From Paracentrotus lividus (lineage: Eukaryota > Echinodermata > Echinoidea > Camarodonta > Echinidae), in assembly GCA_940671915.1 (NCBI GenBank), contig CALNVZ010003433.1:33791377-33855376 (forward strand): a stretch of 64,000 bases of DNA, written 5' to 3'. Of this stretch, positions 58,106 to 64,000 are shown one piece after another. Within the stretch, counting starts at the first letter, position 1. Each line of letters opens with the position of its first letter. The notes beneath the pieces are model-generated. The model was not told the DNA's origin, ran no database searches, and saw only the letters and a program-made list of their open reading frames with translations. Position numbers and translations under genes: made by a program.

Positions 58106-61100
58106 CTGTGTAATCAGAAACAGAAAATGAAAAATCATTAATATCTCACCTTCTTCCCATCGTATATCATCATGTTAAATAAAAACCCATAAAATACACA
58201 ATCACTTTTTTAAACCTACAAACTAAAATCATGCTCTCTGCAGATTGATTACCCTTCTCTGCAGATTCAACAATCGATTCTTGAAGTACTAGGAGTAACA
58301 GCCATAATACGAAGAGAACTTGAGATACAGATACAGACATGTAGATGGAACACAAATTTACCTTAGCTGGTACTTGAGCAGGGTTACATGCAGTTTGGGT
58401 CTCCATCGATTGGTCTTTCTTCAGCCAGTCCTTGTTGGTACCTGATGGACGACTGCAGAGTTAGGAAAAAAGAGAAAATTGTGAAATATAAATTAAAGTA
58501 ATAGCACCGGCTTCTTGTATAGAACTCATATTTATTGAGCAAGCCAATGATCAAGATGCTCTATCGTTACCCAAGGTTCAGCTGGGCTACCGATTGCCAT
58601 GCACACATCACTTAAGGATTTGTTCCTACCAGGAACTCTATTATCTCACCCTGTCTGCTTACTTGATAAGTCACTTTTAAACTGAGAGACAGTTAACAAT
58701 CTATCATGTTCTTTCTAAAAATTTCAATTGAAATTGCAAGAATCAGCAATAAATTATAACAGTGATGCAAACCAAATTTTCTGCAGTATGTTAGTAAACA
58801 AGGCAGGGTTTCAAGAAATTGTCTTTGAATACAACCTTGCAAAAATCATATTGAAATTGGCATTAAATTATTACACGGAAAAAGATGCACTGAATGTGAT
58901 GTCAGTTGACTTTACAGAACTTATGATGCTTACTTGCACTACTGCCAAGTTTCTCAAAGACCTAAATTCACAAATTAAGTCTTTGTAAAATATACTATTA
59001 AAGATCTAAAGCTTGTTTAAACCCATACTTGTAAATCTTTTACTTTATGATAAATTTACATTTTAGATTTAGATTTTTTTTTCTACATAAAACTGTAGCC
59101 AACATAACCCTTATTCTCGATTTTTGACCAAAGAGAAATAAGTCGTGGCAATACTCACTAGTAGGAGCAGGCAGGCTTAGTCTGTTGGTGACGCCCTACT
59201 CCAACATTATCAGTCTTAGAGGTTGGGCGCATCCACTGAATATTGGGCGAGTTCAGGATACTGGCAAAGTGGGCAGAGATTGTCTGGTTGTTCTGTTCAG
59301 GTTCTTGAGGGATCATGACAAAGGAGTCTTGGTCACTCTTCTCACTCTCGCAGGTCTCCATAACTGGGAATTCTAAGACAGAAATAAAGACAAATCAAAC
59401 TTTCTAACTTGAAGACTACATGCACTGTGGCCCATACTATAGATAATTATCATAAATTGAAAATTTGAAACAATTCTTCCGATAGATTTAGAACATCTGA
59501 AAATTGAATAAGCTATATCACTAATCAATTACTGTGTTGAAATTCAAGTGATTAAAGTTGAACTATGGGAATATGTTAAAATTTATTTAACATGTTAAAA
59601 TTCTATGATGCAAATATTTTAAAAACATTTTCATGAAATTCAAAGCGTATTACATACAAACAGTTAGCATTTTTAAAATTCAAGTGCATCACCACACTGT
59701 GTTAATGTTTAAATGTGAAACAATAAAACGGCAGGAGCCAACAACAACTAATTTATACAGAATTCTGTTGATCTGAATGTAAATATGATAGGAATTTTGT
59801 ACCATGCTCTCTAGACAACCAGCCTGCTGCTTCTTGCTTCTCATAGAAGATGGGGTAGACCGTGCGCAGAGTATCATCTTTGGTCCCACAGCTTGCCTTT
59901 GGTGTAAGCCAAACCTTTCCCTCAACAAACTCCTCAAAAGGGGCCATTACCTATGGGTAGCAAAAAGAAAAGATGATATTGTAAATACATGGAAAGACAG
60001 TTCATGTCCCCTATACCATCCTGAAAATTTTTAAATCATTTTCCACAGTTTTTATATGACCCCACTTTAACCCTAAAAAGACTGGGGGGGGGGGGGGGCT
60101 CATTCAGCCCCCCCCTCGACATTTTTTGCGATAACTTCGCAACGCAGAAAAAAAAAATTGCCGAGACTTCATGACTATTTTCTTTCAAGTCTCGCGCAAC
60201 TTTTGAGACCTAATTTGCGATGCCTGGGTACACGGTTCCGAAATTACGTAACATTTTGTAACCGTGCGTCAGACCCAAAGTAGCTCAAATACATGATTTT
60301 GTGTACAAATCCAATAAAATGTGTTTCAGCCAAAATTCATAAATGTATCATTATTTTCCTTTAACTGATTAAAATCAATTAATTTAAGGTGTTTATGATT
60401 AAAATAGTGTCACCAATGATTTCCATCGAAAAAACAATAAAAAACAAAAGTCGAAAAACAAGAAATACATAAGAAATTTAAAAACAATAGAATACATAAG
60501 AAAAAAATCTTGAATCAGATTTTTTTTTTAAACACATTTCAACAGAGCCTACAAAGAGCCTGTAAACCAAAAATTAGCACTTTTTGAGCTTTATTTAATT
60601 GATTGGAGCAAATCTTAGATTTTTATGCATAAATTAGCATAATTAATTAGTGATGAAATTTTTCGGATAATATGACCCTTCAGTTTTGGAGAGGATGCCG
60701 TGGGTAACGTGCGTGCCAATTTTCAGCGCAATCGCGCGCTCAAACAGCTGAGTATCTTAGGGGGGGCTGAATGCCCCCCCCCCCCCCAGTCTTTATGTGT
60801 GTCAAAATAGCCTAGTCTTTTTAGGGTTAAGTTCAAAGATTCCTTAAAGCATTAGATGTACATTAGAAAAGTTTAGGTGTCCAACTGGTTATAGGCAGTG
60901 CAAGTGGATGGTAGAGATGACTGGTAAACTTTGTTAATTACAGCCATGGCAGATTTTTTTAAATTTTCAGTACAGCATTATTCATATAAATATATGCCTT
61001 TATAAAAAGTTGCCCTTTCTTACTCCACTGGAAAATACTTCTTTCATTTCAATTTTTATGCCATTAGTAATAATATACATTTTGTATAACAATGGGCATG

Positions 61101-62213
61101 AGAAGGCAAAATGCATGATATTACAGACCTGTCCAGGTTTGGCCAGTACATCTCATCTTTGGCAGGGCAGAAGCGCTTTGGGTTGATGCTACCAAAGGAC
61201 AGTATGGCCTTCTTCAGCCACTTGGATCACTACAAATTCAAGGCTGCGTATTTTCGGGTCCAAGCTGGAACTGCTGAAATCTGGCAAAGTGATAAAATGA
61301 TTATATTGGGAAAATTGTTAAGAATGTTTTCTGTTTCAAGTGAACAAAAAGATGCTAGTAATGTTTTTGTAAACATACGCTGTGTGCCCAGCAGAAGAGC
61401 GCGAACATAAATCTGGTCCAATTATGGTAACTTTACAATTTGTGAAGAAAAGAGAATGAAACATCTTTCATACCTATTACCTTTAATGATGTTACTCTTG
61501 GACCCATGAATCATATCACATGAAAGATAATTCTTTTAGCAGCTTATCACAATATTTAATATTTCAACAATTTATTTCATTTTCTGTTGATGCCCTTTTG
61601 CAAGGACAAAAAAAAAAAAAAAAAGTATAGAGGGGGGAGGGGGAGGAAGCAAATATATTTATTTCAGTACATGACAGGCACTGTATGTTTTGATACAAAA
61701 ATACAAAGGAATTGTGAAAGCATGAAGTAGCCATGTAAAAGCTAAGTAACCATGTACTGTACTCGTTTAAATATTCAAGGTACATTTGTTTTCACAGATT
61801 TCGCCTGAAGATGGCAGGTGCAAATTTAAATACCTGGGCATGCTTACTGAATGTACATGTATTCAAGTACATCCTTGCACATGCAGCGCAAATTTAAGAA
61901 CCTGTTAATGTGTTTTCGGGCCGCTCAGCGTGAAAAATGAACCACGCAATAATAAAATCGAAAACAGTACATGGTGTATTTACCTCTTCATGATGTCTTC
62001 AATGTCTTGCAAGTCAACGCCACTCTTTGCTGCTCTAGCTTGTTCCAGCAGTGCTTGAAGTGCTCCAATCTCCTTGTTCAAGCCGTCAGCCTGTACATGA
62101 AGATGCTCCTGCTTAATCTGAAGCAGTGTGTCCACCTGGTTGAGTAGATAAACCTCCCGGGTACGCAGGCTCTCTAGCTGACGACTGAAGGTAGCCTGGA
62201 TGTCGTGCTTGGA
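57200..62213 (-). CDS. NCOA4: Nuclear receptor coactivator 4 (ferritinophagy receptor), 5' exon(s) not seen
   Basis: Minus-strand exons at 62213-61984, about 61280-61125, 59950-59803, 59372-59159, 58452-58362 and 58105-57200. NCOA4 binds ferritin heavy chain and delivers it to autophagosomes and lysosomes to release iron. The first exon here encodes the ARA70 coiled coil (FSRQLESLRTREVYLLNQVD). The rest carries a dozen short Trp-Leu modules (VWLTPK, GWLSRE, KDWLKK, RWLEKK, DWLTSK, VWLKKE, QWLFKK, EWLVPK, SWLLKG, KWLVKH, and QWLKK at the end), as in vertebrate NCOA4. The last exon has a cysteine cluster with spacing C-x5-C-x5-C-x-C-x3-C, the same as the iron-sensing cluster of the human protein. 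The second exon looks frameshifted. The N-terminal helix before the coiled coil should be encoded to the right but was not found up to 64000. Confidence 0.9.
58362..58452 (-). CDS. NCOA4: NCOA4 exon with KDWLKK
   Basis: 91 bp, acceptor CTGCAG, donor GTAAAT. Encodes RPSGTNKDWLKKDQ and QTACNPAQVPAK; phases agree on both sides. Confidence 0.85.
59159..59372 (-). CDS. NCOA4: NCOA4 exon METCESEK
   Basis: 214 bp, acceptor TCTTAG, donor GTGAGT. Encodes FPVMETCESEKSDQDSF, then SILNSPNIQWMRPTSK and TKPACSY. Confidence 0.83.
59803..59950 (-). CDS. NCOA4: NCOA4 exon VMAPFEEF
   Basis: 148 bp, acceptor CCATAG, donor GTACAA. Encodes MAPFEEFVEGKVWLTPKASC and EAAGWLSREH, with two WL modules. Resembles human VAVPFSEWLLGSKP. 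Confidence 0.85.
60071..60826. mobile_element. piggyBac-like MITE in an NCOA4 intron
   Basis: TTAA at 60067-60070 and 60827-60830 flank inverted ends CCCTAAAAAGACT and AGTCTTTTTAGGG. A TTAA target duplication and CCCTA(A/G)AAAGA ends are hallmarks of piggyBac transposons. G/C runs and GGGCTGAATG/CATTCAGCCC pair just inside. There is no transposase, so it is non-autonomous. Confidence 0.85.
61125..61280 (-). CDS. NCOA4: NCOA4 exon with apparent frameshifts
   Basis: Acceptor TTGCCAG at 61281-61287 and donor GTAATA. The 3' part reads WLKKAILSFGSINPKRF and PAKDEMYWPNLDRS, the counterpart of the FGSL region of human NCOA4. With the incoming phase of two bases, the frame from the acceptor reaches TGA after 14 codons; family-like words SLEFV, SDPS and WLKK appear in three different frames. 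The exon length is one base off the phase needed by its neighbours. Boundaries are less sure than for other exons. Confidence 0.6.
61984..62213 (-). CDS. NCOA4: NCOA4 exon with ARA70 coiled coil
   Basis: 230 bp after acceptor ATTCCAG. Encodes SKHDIQATFSRQLESLRTRE, then VDTLLQIKQEHLHVQ and KEIGALQALLEQ, ending DIMK plus two bases before GTAAAT. It aligns with human ISRHLECLRSREVWLYEQVD. Confidence 0.92.
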
Positions 62214-62219
62214 CTGGAA

Positions 62220-63070
62220 TGACAAAAGATGGATTTGCTTTTGAAAGCGATGACCGACTCTAAAAAGTAAATTTCCCTTCCTTTTTAATCCACTATTAAA
62301 GAACTCCAATGAAACAAAGATAGTACAGAGCAGTTGTTGGCATTTTGCTGAGAACACTTAAACCACACTACATGTACTTTGTGGACTGGTAGTCATCAAA
62401 TGGTAAAACCGTGTTTATGTAGTGTTACATGTATAGCAGTGCAGTGTTTTTACATCATGCATGTATCTCGATCTATTTACATGCGATGCTTCGTAACACT
62501 AAAAGGTAACAAATCCAATTTAAACACGAGAAAAATTGCATCTGATCAGAAAACTGGGAATCTTTAGTTTGGATAACTATTATATTACACCATCATGTGA
62601 CTCATTGAGTTTTTTAATCTACAATGTATGGTAGATATGTTCCAATGCATATATTTTTTGTTGTTGACAATGTACATAATCCTTTTTAATCCTGATACAG
62701 GATATCCTGTATTTTTTTTTTAAATACAGTGTGTGGTTTCATGTTTTGAACATATGTTACATGATTACAAGCATCACACAATTCCTAATAAGGCACAATT
62801 TTGGCAATGTGTGTCGAGGATCAGAGCAAAACCGGACGAAAGTACATGTAATCATAGGGATTCCAACCCCCCCCCCCCCGATCCATTTTTTTTTTGTTTA
62901 AGTGCATAAAAACAACAATTTGGGGCTTTTGCCCCTCCCCCAAGGAGAACAATCCCCACCAGCTCTTCCAAAATCAGAAAATTAACAACCTTGTACACCC
63001 TCCTATCAAATCCTGGATCCGCTACTTCCTATTGTCCCATATAACAATCCTAATGAGAAGCAATAACAAG
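62220..63070. other. Upstream of the first visible NCOA4 exon: no exon found
   Basis: AT-rich sequence with a C run at 62867-62879 and a partial GGATCC-family end at 63010. No coding match to the NCOA4 N-terminus. Confidence 0.5.
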
Positions 63071-63074
63071 AGGG

Positions 63075-63674
63075 TTAAAGGAGAATTGTCCCTTTGTAGA
63101 TAGTTGATTTACTGTGGATGCAGAAAAATCTAATAAGCACATTAGTGATAATTTGGTGAAAATCGGATAAATGATAAGAAAGTTATGAGTATTTGAATAC
63201 TGAGATCTCTAATGACATAGGAAATCTCTCATTGGCAACGCGGTCACCATTTGTGATGTCACGAAGGGAGAACTCTCCATATGGTGTGCACAAAAACTAT
63301 TCAAAATGTCTCTTTATTTTCATTCTAATGACAGAAAATCTTTACTTTTCATGATATATAATGACTTTCATATATTAACATGTCATCCCATTAAAAGATT
63401 CTTTATTCTCCCTTTAGAATCGAGAAAAAAGAGGAATTTAGCACAATATGTACAATAGACATGGCAAAGATCTCCCTGCATTACATCACACATCATGGTC
63501 GCGTTGACAATTGCAGGATCTCCATATCGTAAGTGATCTCAAAATCTAAAAATTCATATCTCTCTTATTCATTGCCTGATTTTTCTGAAACTTTTACCAA
63601 TATGTTTTGGGGGTTTGTCTCCATTCACTGAAGCCAAATTTCTCTGAGGGGATAATGGGGATAATTCCCCTTTA
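63075..63674. mobile_element. Palindromic MITE M6
   Basis: Ends TTAAAGGAGAATTGTCCC and GGGGATAATTCCCCTTTAA are inverted, and inner arms share GAAAATCGGATAAATGATAAG and GTTATGAG with inverses. Built like M1 and M5 but with different ends. Confidence 0.75.
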
Positions 63675-64000
63675 ATCAAGATGCCCACATCTCTAAATAT
63701 ATTAATAAAAGTTTTTGTTATATGAAATTGACATATTGGGATATTTCAACAGTGAATGATGTAGTAGCCTACATGTAAAAGTATTCAAAATACCAGTATA
63801 ATAGAAACAAGTGGGACCCGAATTGGGAAATGACAGAAATATTATTACAGTGCTTTTCTTTTGAATAAAAGGGGGGAAAATTTATCAAAACAGCCAGCAT
63901 CTGTAATTACAAGGACTTCAGAAAAAGTAAGGGTAGTAGTTCTACCAACCGTGAAACAAAACAACATGACAAGAATTTAAAATTACTTTTATTTCAGTTG

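Overview
The window is eukaryotic: multi-exon genes with GT-AG introns, AT-rich DNA, and very many short palindromic mobile elements and microsatellites. The gene content (SCD, FADS, BLOC1S2, TXNDC9, NCOA4) and the repeat style, including the GCGAGCGCGAAGCGCGAGC repeat, point to a marine deuterostome, most likely a sea urchin. The species call is inference, not proof. One assembly gap of 93 N lies at 28912-29004 between G runs.

Layout. (1) 0.8-1.2 kb, minus strand: first coding exon of a front-end fatty acid desaturase (cytochrome b5 domain), with a partial second copy of its 3' end. (2) 11.7-17.5 kb, minus: a stearoyl-CoA (delta-9) desaturase with three well-formed exons, a frameshifted last exon, and a tandem array of decayed copies of its first coding exon start just upstream. 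(3) 17.5-39.4 kb: no convincing protein-coding gene. This stretch holds dispersed repeats, a higher-order satellite just before it (14.6-15.7 kb), a LINE 3' fragment nested in a palindromic element (30.1-31.9 kb), SINEs and a 1.6 kb TA-flanked element with long inverted arms. (4) 39.4-42.5 kb, minus: BLOC1S2. (5) 44.0-49.7 kb, plus: a TXNDC9-type thioredoxin/phosducin-like protein, divergent from BLOC1S2. (6) 57.2-62.2 kb, minus: NCOA4, the ferritin autophagy receptor, with its N-terminal start outside or unseen; one internal exon looks frameshifted and one intron holds a piggyBac-like MITE.

The genes do not form one pathway. Two are lipid desaturases that may share substrates, BLOC1S2 acts in lysosome-related organelle biogenesis, TXNDC9 modulates chaperonin-assisted folding, and NCOA4 delivers ferritin to lysosomes. 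The most unusual pattern is that three of the five genes (FADS, SCD, TXNDC9) each carry local tandem copies of a segment spanning an exon-intron junction, with unit lengths of about 168, 140 and 200 bp. A second strong pattern is the dimeric (A/B) satellite built on a perfect mirror-symmetric 18-mer. All coordinates were worked out by eye; exon boundaries rest on splice consensus and reading-phase consistency.
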